Below, piece by piece: positions 24,789 to 35,383 of a stretch of DNA of 64,000 nucleotides. The notes under the pieces were generated by a model. It was not told the DNA's origin. It made no database searches and worked only from the letters and a program-made list of their open reading frames with translations. The first letter of the stretch is position 1; the number at the start of each line of letters is the position of its first letter. Position numbers and translations under genes: made by a program. Source of the DNA: Chondrosia reniformis (Eukaryota > Porifera > Demospongiae > Chondrillida > Chondrillidae); NCBI GenBank assembly GCA_947172415.1, contig OX359201.1:2914001-2978000 (forward strand), in the 5' to 3' direction.

Positions 24789-24812
24789 GAAAAATGAACC
24801 TTTACAAAGATA

Positions 24813-24912
24813 ATACATAGCTAGTACATACAATTACTATATACATACATCTACTATATACATACATCTAGTGCACACAACCAGTACACACAACTAGTAC
24901 ATACAATTAGTA
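24813..24912 (-). repeat. Short minisatellite segment between PLE1 and T3
   Basis: About 100 bp of reverse-oriented 13-bp units. No gene. Confidence 0.85.
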
Positions 24913-26355
24913 TAGTGCATTTCACTGTAAATGTAAAAATCTCTTTTAAGGCGCTTTATGGAAAGTATCCTCAGTATATTTTCAAATTTGGTATCAAATG
25001 AAAGAGGAAACATTAGGAAATCCGTACCTTTTTTCGGTGTTGCAATAGCAGCTATCGTTTAGATGATAGGTGTTATTGAAAGAGGATACCTATTTCAGCC
25101 AATCAAATGGCTTCATTCTGTCACATTTGCATAATTAATAAGGTGAAATCGAGTTACAACGTTCCTGTGTATAACCATTATCGAAAAATGGATGTTTAAA
25201 AATAAACAAATGAACACTTACACATTTTAAGCTTTTTAGAGGTGTATACGCTTGTTAAGTTGACAACGCTTTATTCGAAGGATAGCTAAGGCAATTTAAA
25301 GACTAAAAAGCTTTTAAAGTAGGAAATTATGTCAGAAATCAACAGAGAATTGGCCGAAGTCGGCAATCGTGATAACGAGGAACTATCCAGTGAACAAATG
25401 ACTGAGGAATTCTGTATTTAAACTTGTTTGTGCCTTTGTCATGCACAGTTATAAGAACTGTATGGTAAGTTGAAATTGAATAATGTTTACATAACACTAT
25501 ATTATTTGAATAGAAAATGTGCTTTCAAATGTGTTTATCATTTGAGTCAGAAGGTAATAAAGTAAATAATCCCTTTCAAGACTGTCACTGCCTAGTTGTA
25601 TGTGAATCTCGAGGAGTCCTAATTGGTAAAAAATGTCAAATGAAAGTTATTACTGGTTGTCTATATTAACCCCACTTTTCTGCTAAATTTCTTTCCCAAA
25701 AAGTCTAGTAAGTTAAAATTAATATCTAAGTGTTTAAAATATTGCTGTGAATGGACACATACGAAGGCTAGGATCTATAGGATTCATTAAAAGACAACTA
25801 CACTTCATTAGCTGTTGAAAGTGTTGTTAAATAGACTATGAAAATTCAAACCTTTATATCTCATCACACTGAGCAAAACTTACAAAAAAGGCTACTTAAA
25901 GATTTAGCTTATTTCTTAAATATTCTTATACTAAAAGTGTGTATCGATTAGGCTAACTTGAAAGGAGTGCCGATTAAAAGCCGTCAAGGTACGGAAATAT
26001 GGAAACACGCAATAACTTTCTTATAAAATGTCATATTATAAAAAGCTACTTAAGTTTTGGAGTGCGTACAAGGGCTACCAGAAACCAGCGTTTTGGTCTT
26101 CTCTGTTTCTTCTTTAACAAGCAAGGATCACTTTTATCTTTAACTGCTGTCCTTCTTTTTCACGATTGTGCAATCGAAAATTTTGCCATAACAACGAATG
26201 TCGCAATATTTCTAGCCGTTTCCATGGTTACATGAGAATAATTATTTTGGTGGCAAGTTTGAAAAAGACTCACTTTTCACATTAATCACTTTTGTCACCC
26301 TATTTTGAACCAAACTATACACTTGGAAATTTTACATTTATGGTGAAATGCACTA
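24913..26355. mobile_element. TIR element T3
   Basis: 1,443 bp of non-satellite DNA with termini TAGTGCATTTCACTGTAAAT and, inward from the right, TAGTGCATTTCACCATAAAT (18 of 20 identical). TA flanks both ends (24911-24912, 26356-26357). The termini differ from those of T1/T2, so this is another family. The only coding hint is a 30-codon ATG frame at 25329-25421. It is probably non-autonomous. Confidence 0.75.
25329..25421 (+). other. Small acidic open frame in T3
   Basis: ATG-initiated, 30 codons, starting MSEINRELAEVG and ending EEFCI before TAA. It is Glu-rich and could be an exon or chance. No homologue is visible elsewhere in the window. Confidence 0.2.
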
Positions 26356-28523
26356 TACATACAACTACTACATACAACTACCAAATACAACTAGTACCTA
26401 CAACTAGTAAATATAGCTAGTACTAGTCCATACAACTAGTACATAGAACGAGTACATAAAACTAGGACCTATAACTAGTACTCACACCTACTACCTATAA
26501 CTAGTACATAAATAAATAACTAGTACATATAAATAGAGCATCCTTATAGTACATACAACTAATACATAAGAACTAGTACATACAACTGGTATATACATAA
26601 AATTAGTTCATTTAACTAATACATTCAACTAGTATATACATACAACTAGTACACACAACTAGTATTTACAGTTAGTACGTACAATTAGTTCATACAACTA
26701 GTAACTGGTACATATAACTAGCACATGCAACTAGTACATACAATTAGTTCATAAAACTAGTACATACAACTAGTACACACAACTAGTTCATACAACTAGT
26801 AACTAGTACATATAACTAGTACATGCAACAAGTACATACAACTAGTACATTCAACTAGTTCATACAACTAGAACAAACAACTAGGACATATAACTAGTAC
26901 ATACACCTACTACATATAACTAGTACATAAATATATAACTAATACATACAACTAGTATTTGCAATTAGTACGTACAACTACTTCATACAACTAGTAACTA
27001 ATACATACAACTTGTTCATAAAACCAGTTCATACAACTAGTACATGCAACTAGTTCATACAACTAGTACACACAACCAGTACATCCAACTAGTATCTAGT
27101 ACATACAACTGGTATATACCCAGTACCTACTATAACAAGTACAAAAATGTACAACTAGTACATACAACTAGCACTTACAACTAGTACATACAAGTAGTAT
27201 ATACAACTACTATGAACAACTAGTACATACAACTAGTACATACAACTAGAAACTGGTACATACAACTAGTAAATAGAATGAGTACATAAACCTAGCATAT
27301 ACAACTACTAAAGAAACTTGAAACTGCTACACACAACTAGTACATATCTAGTACAAACAAGTAGTATATACATACAAATAGCACATACAATTAGTACATA
27401 CAACTAGTACATACAACTAGTAAATACAATTATGGTATATACAACTAGGTCATACAACTACGGTACATACAACTAGTTCATACAACTTTACACACAACTA
27501 GTACATATAACCAATTCATACACATATAACTAGTACATATAACTAGTACATAAAACTAGTATATGCAACTAGTACATAGAACTATTACATATAACTAGTA
27601 TATACAACTGGTACACTCCACTAGTTCATGCAACTATTCCATTTAACTAGTTCATACAACGAGAACATATAACTAGTATCTAGTATCTGCAACTAATACC
27701 TACAGAACCTACAACTAGTACATACAACTAGTACATTAAACTAGAACATGCACCTAGTACATAGCTAGTACATAAAACTAGTACATACATACAACTAATA
27801 CACACAATTTGTAGATACAACTAGTACCTACAACTTGTAAATATAACTAGTACTAGTCCATACAACTAGTATTTGTAACTTGAACATATAACTAGTACAC
27901 ACACCTACTACATATAACTAATACATAAAAATATAACTAGTACATATAAATAGTACATAAACATAGTACATACAGCTAGTTCATACAACTACTACATACA
28001 ACAAGTACATAGAACGAGTACATAAAACTAGGACCTATAACTAGTACACACACCTACTACATATAACTAGTTCATAAATATATATATAACTAATACATAT
28101 AAATAGTGCATCCATATAGTACATAAAACTTGAACATACAACTAGTACAGGGCTAGTACATACAACTAGTATAAACATACAACTAGTACACACAACTAGT
28201 ATATACAATTAGTACATACAACTAGTACATACAACCACCACATACAACAAGTGCCTATACCTAGTAAATATAACTAGTACTAGTCCATACAACTAGTACA
28301 TACAACTAGGACTTGCAACTAGTACATATAACTAGTACACATTCTTACTACATATAACTAATACATATAAATATAACTAGTACATATAAATAGTGCATCC
28401 ATATATTACATACAACTAGTACATTTTACTAGTAAATACAGCTAGTATATACATACAACTAGTACATACAACTAGTATTTACAATTAGTAAGTACAACTA
28501 GTTCATACAACTAGTAACTAGTA
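26356..28523 (-). repeat. 13-bp minisatellite array, reverse orientation
   Basis: Reverse-oriented satellite between T3 and T2. Local duplications include blocks of the cacacctactacatataactag type around 26480, 26900, 27900 and 28050. No gene. Confidence 0.94.
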
Positions 28524-28715
28524 CACTGGTACCTTTTGGCTGTTCCTGAGGGATAGGTTGCGTTATAGCGATCACCACCTAACAATTGCTAATTCGTATA
28601 GAATGTTCGTTTTTTAATCGTTAGAGTGAATGTGTTATACAGCGTTGGTCCATACAGATTCTGCATTTTAAAGGCTCCCTAGTAATTCCCAATTCACCCA
28701 ATTCGAAACACTTAC

Positions 28716-28807
28716 CTTTTGTTGGCAAATAAATAATAAGCAGCAACGCGAGCAAATCTACAATTGAAGGTCAAACTTCCACGTATTGCTTTGGCTTTTC
28801 TTGGCAT
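28716..28807 (-). CDS. Short first-exon-like frame in T2
   Basis: Minus-strand ATG at 28807 gives MPRKAKAIRG and then FNCRFARVAAYYLFANK, ending at a splice donor (gtaagtg, read inward from 28715). I prefer this ATG over an in-frame one at 28978 because it aligns with the T1 start at 12514 and the upstream residues do not. Conservation with T1 is strongest in FNC-FARVAAY-LF-NK. The family is not recognised. Confidence 0.5.
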
Positions 28808-29024
28808 TTCTTTGAACGATTTTAGGCGATTTTCACTTGAGAAATAAAGTAACACTTTAGCCAAAGCTGTAAATATATGCATATGTACGCCCAGCCAATG
28901 ATCGCCGACTATTGCTCTTCCAAAAGTACCGTTAACTATATTTGCGTTAGACAAAACACGATAGGTTTCAAATGACAACGAATTTATTTAACTGTATTTA
29001 TGAATATCATTACAACTGCCGAAA

Positions 29025-29112
29025 ATGTCTGCGAAGTGTTGTTGTGAGGAAAATCGTTTTGTGCTTAGTCTAGAAGAACAGTTGGACAACGCCGATAGTT
29101 TCATAGTTATCA
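29025..29112 (+). CDS. Divergent short exon in T2
   Basis: ATG at 29025 gives MSAKCCCEENRF and then LSLEEQLDNADSF, up to a donor gtaagtg at 29113. Reading on past the donor gives a longer frame to 29273 that looks intronic. The T1 counterpart (12187-12275, minus) keeps the layout and donor but is frameshifted. It is acidic with a cysteine cluster, and the function is unknown. Confidence 0.45.
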
Positions 29113-29557
29113 GTAAGTGTTGCTATACAAAACTGTCCGCCTCGGTATGGATTCCTTCTTCATTAGTCAATTTATGGCCAAATTTGTGCTTGTTAATTAC
29201 ACTTAATAGTGACATTTTCTTTATTATCTCAAAAAGGAAGGCTGTATTAAAACCGAGGCTGACAGATTTTTAGTTTAACCTATAAGGATTCCAATGATGT
29301 ACAGAAATTGGCTGTAGCTCTTCCAAGAACTAAGCACAAACATTATGAGTGTTGTAAACGGGTGCTAATTTGGCAGAGAATTTCAAAGAAAACATTTTTT
29401 CGATGCCCTCCAGAATTTGTAAGACTATTATTCTAACCATAAAGACTTAAAATGTAAATTTTGAAAGGCATTAGTTATTCCTATGCTGAGAAATTAACTT
29501 GTAAAAGCGTTAACGGTTTAACGTAATTTAATGCGGAACAGCCATACGGCGCCTGTG

Positions 29558-30529
29558 TACATATAACTAGTACATGCAACTAGTACATACAGCTATATAG
29601 TACGTACAACAAGTTCATAAAACTAGTACATACAACTAGTACATACAGCGAATGAATACAGCTAGTACATTTAACCAATACATACAACTAGTACATATAT
29701 CTAGGACACAAACATATAACTATTACATATAAATGGTACATACAACTTACAAACTACTAGTACATACAACTAGTATATACACACAGCTACTACAATAAAC
29801 TAGTACATATTACTAGTAAAATATAATTAGTACATCTAACTAGTACATATAAATAGTGCATATAACTAGTTCATGCAACTAATGACTAGAACATATAACT
29901 AGTACATACAAGTAGTACACACAAATAGTACACACAACTAGTACATATAACTAGTTCATACAACTAATAACTAGAACATATAACCTGTATATGCAACTTA
30001 TACATACAACTAGTACATACAACTAGAACATACAACTAGTTCATAAAATAGTACTAAAAACTAGTACATATAACTAGTATCTAGTACCACAACTAATACC
30101 TACCTAGTACCTAGTAAAAGAACATACAGCTAGTACATACAACTAGTACATATAACTAGTATCTAGTACCACAACTAATACCTACCTAGTACCTAGTAAA
30201 AGAACATACAGCTAGTACATACAACTAGTACATACAAACAGTATTTACAACTACTACACACAACTAGTAGATACAACTAGTACATACAACTTGAAACTAG
30301 TACGTACAACTAGTACATACAATTAATACATGCAACTACTAAATCCAACTACTACATACAACCCGTACCTACAACTGGTAAATATAACTATTACTAGTAC
30401 ATACAACTAGTACATACAAGTATTACATACAATTAGCACATACGATTAGTACATACAACTAGTACATACAACTAGTTCGTTAAAGTAATACTAACAGCTA
30501 GTACACACAACTAGTACCTACATTGTACT
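29558..30529 (-). repeat. 13-bp minisatellite array, reverse orientation
   Basis: Reverse-oriented satellite with a local tandem duplication of about 75 bp (near 30062-30137 and 30138-30213). No gene. Confidence 0.93.
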
Positions 30530-31437
30530 TTAGAAACAAAAACCTTAACAGAGAGCCTTTTTACTTCTTGCCTTTGTTTACTAAGGCAAGGAGTATCTGG
30601 CTTGGACAACCCTCAGTGAGTTATGTTTTCCCTTCTTTGGGTTTTTAGCCAGAAGCCTCGACTTTGCCTCCTTCCGGCAGCAGCAGACAGGTGCACGTCG
30701 GGCCAAAGTTGACCGTCATAATAGGAGGGAGTACCTCCATACACCAATCCACCACTGATTTCCAGAGTCAACAGGCAAGGACTGGGACAGGACTACTTAT
30801 TGTCCAGGCCCCAATCCCTCAACAGATAGATGTCGCCTCAATATCCTGCCAGCCGAACAGAGAACAGTTCTCTGCATGGCTCTCATCACTTCTACCACAC
30901 ATTTTGACAGCTTTGGAATTCCCCTAATGTCTTCCAGGAGCATATCAACTGTCCCCAAAGCACCAATTATCGTTGGGACTACCTTAATTCGTAGCCCCTA
31001 AATTGTTTCCTCATATCAGCCGCCAACTTCTGGTACTTTTCCAATAATATTGCTGTCAGTAGGAACTGACATCTCAATAATGTAGATGGACTTACATAGC
31101 CGATCCTCAACCACTAAGTCTGGCCTTCTTTCTGTCATTTCTTCATCTGTAGGGATGCTAGGATCCCACAAGATTTTGACAGACCTATTCTCATAGACTG
31201 GTTTTGCTTCTAGTTTGTACCAGGGCTCTTCCTGCTTGAATCCATATTCTTTCAACAATTTCCACAGCACTCTCAGTATTGCCCTGTCATGCCTCTCTTT
31301 GTAGAGAGAAAATCCCTTGGGCTCACACATGTTTAGTATGTGTTTGACCGTTTCCATAGCCTTGCCACATTCTCTGCACATTAGGAGGCTAGAATTCCTC
31401 AGAATCCTATTTTGGTACCACCTAGTGTGCAGCACAT
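30530..31437 (-). mobile_element. LINE-R copy 2: short 5'-truncated fragment
   Basis: About 0.9 kb of the 3' end of LINE-R, including the 3' UTR and endonuclease coding. A deletion near 31040 removes the segment between TDSNI and KVPEV. The 5' cut at 31437 coincides with the switch of satellite orientation from reverse to forward, so a rearrangement has used or followed this junction. No matching target duplication is evident. Confidence 0.85.
31016..31435 (-). pseudogene. LINE-R endonuclease fragment
   Basis: About 139 codons starting at DVLHTRWYQNR-equivalent sequence (MLHTRWYQN in this frame). The CCHC knuckle (CRECGKAMETVKHILNMC) and RRPDLVVEDR are intact. After PTDSNI the deletion shifts the frame to an early stop. 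It is nearly identical to copy 1 over the shared part. Confidence 0.85.
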
Positions 31438-33064
31438 TATATAAGTACTAGCTGTATGTACTAGTAGTATGGACTAGTTATATATACTAGTTGTTTGTAC
31501 TAGTTTTATATACTCGATACTTGTTGTATGTACTAATTGTAAGTACTAGTTGTAGGTTCTAGTACTACTTGTATTAGGTGCTAAATAGGTTCTAGTTGTA
31601 TGTACTAGTTCAATGTTCTAGTTGTATGTTCTAGTTTGTGTTCTAGTTGTATATGCTATTTATATGTACTAGTTAGCTGCGTATGGACTAGTTTTATGTA
31701 GTAGTTGTGTGTACTAGTTATATGTGTATGTAATAAGAATGTGAACTAGTTGTATGTACTAGTTGTGTGTACTAGTTATATGTACTAGTTGTATGTACTA
31801 GTTGTGTGAACTAGTTGTGTGTACTAGTTATATGTTCTAGTTGTATATACTAGTTGTATATTCTAGGTTGTAGCACTAGTTTTATGTAATAGTTGTATGT
31901 ACTAGATGTATGTACTAATTGTAAGTACTAGTTCTATGTACTAGTTGTATGAAGTAGTTGTATGTACTAGTAACTCATTGTATGGTCTAGTTGTATGTAC
32001 TAGTTGTATGTACTAATTGGAAATAATAGTTCTATAAACTAGCTGAATGTACTAGTTGTATATACCAGTTGTATGTCCTGGTTGTATGTACTAGTAACTA
32101 GTTGTAGGGTCTAGTTGTGTGTATAAGCTGTGTGTACCAGTTGTATGCACTAGTTTTATGTACTGGTACTAGTTATATTTACTAGTTGTAAGAAATAGTT
32201 GTATGTACTAGTTGTTTGTACTATTTATACACACCAGTTGTATGTACTAGTTATATATACTAGGTTTATGTACTAGGTACATATACTAGTTATATATACT
32301 AGTTATGTACTTCCTGTATGTACTAGTTGTATGTAAAATTTTTTGTACTAGTTGTATGTACTAGTTGTATGTACTAGTTGTATGTTCTATTTATATGGAC
32401 TAGTTTTGTGTAGTAGTTGGATGAACTAGTAATATGTACTGGTTGTGTGTAATAATTGTATGTACTAGTATTATGTACTAGTTGTATGTACTAGTTGTAT
32501 GTACTAGTTGTAAATACTAGTCGTATGTACTAGTTGTTAGTAACAGTTATATGTACAAGTTGTATGAAGTCGTTGTATGTACTATTTGGATGAACTTGTA
32601 TGTACTCAATGCTAGTTTTATGTACTAGTTGGATGAACTTGTATGTACTCAATGCTAGTTTTATGCACTAGTTGTACGTACTAATTATTTATACTATAGT
32701 TGTGTGAACTAGTTGTGTGGACTAGTTATATGTACTAGTTGTATATACTAGTTTTATATACTAGTTGTGGCACTAGTTTTATGTAATAGTTGTATGTACT
32801 AGATGTATGTACTATTTGTAAGACTAGATTTATGTACTAGTTGTAAGTAGTAGATGTATTTACTAGGTGGAAGTAATCGTTCTATGTACTAGTTTTATGA
32901 AGTAGTTGCATATACTAGTTTTAGGTACAAGTTGTATATATTTGTAGCTAGTTGTATGTACTGGTTGTATGTACTCGTAGCTAGTTGTATGTACTAGTTG
33001 TATGTACTACTTATATGTACTAGTACTGGTTTTATTTACTAGTTGTAGGTACTAGTTGTAGGTA
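31438..33064 (+). repeat. 13-bp minisatellite array, forward orientation
   Basis: Forward satellite from LINE-R copy 2 to PLE2. Positions 32714-33063 are a close copy of 38748-39093, that is, a higher-order repeat unit. The last 10 bp (33055-33064, GTTGTAGGTA) are the left PLE2 target duplication. Confidence 0.94.
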
Positions 33065-33122
33065 ATAGAATGAGGATTCCTTATAACTGCGTCGAACTTA
33101 TCTTTGGGATGGTACATCCTTC

Positions 33123-33200
33123 GACTTTTGAGCGTTTAAAAACGCAGTTGGTTTCTTTCAATTCTTGGTCAAACGTTTCGACCCTGGGGGTCTTCCTCAG
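33123..33200 (-). ncRNA. Hammerhead-like RNA element, PLE2 inverted end
   Basis: Minus-strand copy of the element at 35055-35132, with intact core and stem sequence. It ends 25 bp inside the 34-bp extension. Confidence 0.5.
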
Positions 33201-33233
33201 TGACTGATGGTTGAGTGGAAGAATTGCCTCTAT

Positions 33234-34327
33234 TTATAGAGGATTTTTCCCGCCATTTCCACTTCCTGTCATGTGACCCTCAGCAGAATGAGAAAAACAG
33301 GAAGTATGAATATTAAATCGTCTCCAGGCTTGATGTAACACAATGCCTTGATCTAAATTCATTCTCACCTGACTCTTCTGGATCCTGATGGCTTCTTTGA
33401 CCCTTCTCCTTTGCCAGTGGGTTTCCCTGTCTGTAATCTGGGCCTTGTCCCAAGCAATTGAGTGGCCAGTCTTGAGGGAGTGAACAGCTATACCGTTGTT
33501 CACATCCCCCATCCTGACTGCTCGCTTGTGTTCTGCCAATCTCACTTTCAGGGTCCTTCCAGTTTCACCAATGTAGACTGCAGAACACTCAGAGCAAGGA
33601 ATTAGGTAAACTACACCCTTGATATCCATAGGTGGTTGTCGCTGTTTTGGGTTGGATAAAACGGTTCTCAGTGATCTCTGCTTGGAGAAAATGGTCTGGA
33701 TACCCATTTTTCTACAGCTTTTATCGATCATCTCACTGAGTCCCTTTATATATGGAATAAAGAGTTTGTGTTTACACTCATCCTCACTCCCCTTAGTCTG
33801 CCTTCTCCTGTTGAGCAGTCTATGAGCCTCCCATTTAGGGTATCCATTAGCTTGAAGTACTCCTTCCAGGTGCTCCTTTTCTTTTTCCAAGCTACTGGAG
33901 TTTGGTCCACAAATCTTTTCGGCTCTGTCTTTGAGACACAGTGCGATACCAGTTTTTACCCTAGGGTGGTGATGAGAGGTAAAGTGAAGGTACCTGTCTG
34001 TGTGTGTTGGTTTCCTATACACAAATGTGTCCAAACTTCCCATGCACTTCTTTACTTGCACATCCAGGAAGGGTAAGGAACCATTGGTCTCCTTCTCCAT
34101 GGTAAATTCGATGTTGCGATGTCTTCCATTGAGGAAACTCAAGAAGTCCTCCAGCTGCTCGTCACCATAATTCCAGATGACAAATGTGTCAGCCACATAT
34201 CTCAACCACAACTTAGGCCTTATCACAGCAGCACGAAGAGCTTCTGTTTCGAATTCCTCCATGAAGACGTTCGCTACCACCGGGGAGAGAGGAGATCCCA
34301 TGGCTGCCCCTTCCTTCTGCTCAAAGA
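33234..34327 (-). pseudogene. PLE2 inverted copy: partial RT plus GIY-YIG
   Basis: The frame is open from the inversion junction to the stop at 33234. It starts within RT motif B (FEQKEGAAMGSPLSPVVAN) and runs through the linker to an intact GIY-YIG domain (GVVYLIP, YIGETGRTLKVR). Motif C is YVAD instead of YVDD, which should abolish polymerase activity. The open frame continues upstream to 34487, but those residues are antisense of the neighbouring copy. Confidence 0.88.
34320..34327. other. Inversion junction with 8-nt microhomology
   Basis: ctcaaaga is shared by both parents of the junction. In the full copy the same word occurs at both parental positions: in tctcaaagacagag on the plus strand (about 36913) and in gctcaaagaactc on the minus strand (about 36525). 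Confidence 0.8.
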
Positions 34328-35021
34328 CAGAGCCGAAAAGATTTGTGGACCAAACTCCAGTAGCTTGGAAAAAGAAAAGGAGCACCTGGAAGGAGTACTT
34401 CAAGCTAATGGATACCCTAAATGGGAGGCTCACAGACTGCTCAACAGGAGAAGGCAGACTAAGGGGAGTGAGGATGAGTGTAAACACAAACTCTTTATTC
34501 CATATATAAAGGGACTCAGTGAGATGATCGATAAAAGCTGTAGAAAAATGGGTATCCAGACCATTTTCTCCAAGCAGAGATCACTGAGAACCGTTTTATC
34601 CAACCCAAAACAGCCACAACCACCTATGGATATCAAGGGTGTAGTTTACCTAATTCCTTGCTCTGAGTGTTCTGCAGTCTACATTGGTGAAACTGGAAGG
34701 ACCCTGAAAGTGAGATTGGCAGAACACAAGCGAGCAGTCAGGATGGGGGATGTGAACAACGGTATAGCTGTTCACTCCCTCAAGACTGGCCACTCAATTG
34801 CTTGGGACAAGGCCCAGATTACAGACAGGGAAACCCACTGGCAAAGGAGAAGGGTCAAAGAAGCCATCAGGATCCAGAAGAGTCAGGTGAGAATGAATTT
34901 AGATCAAGGCATTGTGTTACATCAAGCCTGGAGACGATTTAATATTCATACTTCCTGTTTTTCTCATTCTGCTGAGGGTCACATGACAGGAAGTGGAAAT
35001 GGCGGGAAAAATCCTCTATAA
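34324..35021 (+). pseudogene. PLE2 direct 5'-truncated copy: linker plus GIY-YIG
   Basis: It starts at CLKDRAEKICG (full-copy residue 510) and is open to 35021 with the whole linker and GIY-YIG domain. It is nearly identical to the full copy (KQPQPP for KQRQPP, NIHTSC for NINSSC). It lies upstream of the full copy in the same direction, as in tandem Penelope insertions, where such a copy supplies the promoter-bearing pLTR. The open frame extends upstream to 34119 only as antisense of the inverted copy. Confidence 0.87.
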
Positions 35022-35028
35022 ATAGAGG
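35013..35028 (+). promoter_or_regulatory. TATA palindrome upstream of the full PLE2 copy
   Basis: cctctataaatagagg, a perfect 16-bp palindrome around a TATA box, 110 bp before the first ATG of the full copy. The same sequence is at 37607-37622. Promoter role is inferred from position. Confidence 0.4.
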
Positions 35029-35054
35029 CAATTCTTCCACTCAACCATCAGTCA

Positions 35055-35132
35055 CTGAGGAAGACCCCCAGGGTCGAAACGTTTGACCAAGAATTGAAAG
35101 AAACCAACTGCGTTTTTAAACGCTCAAAAGTC
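35055..35132 (+). ncRNA. Hammerhead-like RNA element, PLE2 internal pLTR
   Basis: CTGAGGA (35055-35061), an extra A, stem GACCC/GGGTC around CCA, GAAA (35076-35079), then TTTGA pairing with TCAAA ahead of GTC (35130-35132). Hairpin GCGTTT/AAACGC lies at 35110-35123. Compared with PLE1, both the outer stem and the hairpin change on both strands together. Helix I beside the core is weak (CATC with GATG only at a distance). Confidence 0.5.
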
Positions 35133-35137
35133 GAAGG

Positions 35138-35329
35138 ATGTACCATCCCAAAGATAAGTTTGACGCAGTTATAAGGAATCCTCATTCTATTATCGATTGC
35201 TCAGAGCGAGCTACTATTTCATTATGCTACCAGCTTAGAAACATCAAGGAACGTATTGCCCGTCATCGCAACCATCTTGTTTTCTTTCTCAGATGTAGGG
35301 ACAAGAAGATTGTACCTAAGGGACTATGA
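35138..35329 (+). CDS. PLE2 polyprotein, N-terminal part before an in-frame stop
   Basis: 63 codons from ATG 35138 to TGA 35327-35329. It is in the same frame as the main open frame at 35384. It includes IKERIARHRNHLVFFLRC and KIVPKGL, which look like the N-terminal region of PLE proteins, and the residues after the stop (VQFQITTEKAKRLAF) continue naturally. The TGA is therefore likely a single nonsense change, or part of a region removed or read through. The ATG sits in the pLTR tail and its codons cross the 34-bp extension, which is unusual. Confidence 0.6.
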   Translation: MYHPKDKFDAVIRNPHSIIDCSERATISLCYQLRNIKERIARHRNHLVFFLRCRDKKIVPKGL

Positions 35330-35383
35330 GTTCAGTTTCAGATCACTACGGAAAAGGCCAAACGGCTCGCGTTTCGCACATCA

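Larger units (their letters stand above)
22537..24812. mobile_element. PLE1: decayed Penelope-like element with inverted terminal copy
   Basis: 2.28 kb. The minus-strand segment 22537-23342 and the plus-strand end 24041-24812 are inverted copies (pLTR-like), flanking a plus-strand RT segment (23343-24040). The left end carries about 34 bp beyond the point where the right end stops (at aaagata), the asymmetric extension described for Penelope elements. Flanks GTACATAGTT (22527-22536) and ATACATAGCT (24813-24822) match at 8 of 10 positions and may be a worn target duplication. Confidence 0.85.
28524..29557. mobile_element. TIR DNA transposon T2 (same family as T1)
   Basis: 1,034 bp. Termini are CACTGGTACCTTTTGGCTG and, inward from the right, CACAGGCGCCGTATGGCTG, with TA on both sides (28522-28523, 29558-29559). 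It aligns inverted with T1 over both ends and the two exon-like frames. It holds a divergent pair of short exons (28716-28807 minus, 29025-29112 plus) with about 217 bp between their ATGs. No transposase catalytic domain is visible. Confidence 0.8.

Noticed and set aside
25999-26235. 78-codon frame in T3
   Set aside because: Hydrophobic, no motif, near the element end. Likely chance.
28808-28978. Longer start (MSFETYRV) for the T2 minus-strand exon
   Set aside because: Only sequence from the ATG at 28807 aligns with T1. The upstream residues have no counterpart.
34119-34323. N-terminal extension of the 300-codon frame ending at 35021
   Set aside because: These residues are antisense of the RT region of the inverted PLE2 copy. 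The real homology starts at the inversion junction.
34328-34487. N-terminal extension of the minus-strand frame ending at 33234
   Set aside because: Antisense of the direct PLE2 copy across the same junction, not PLE protein.
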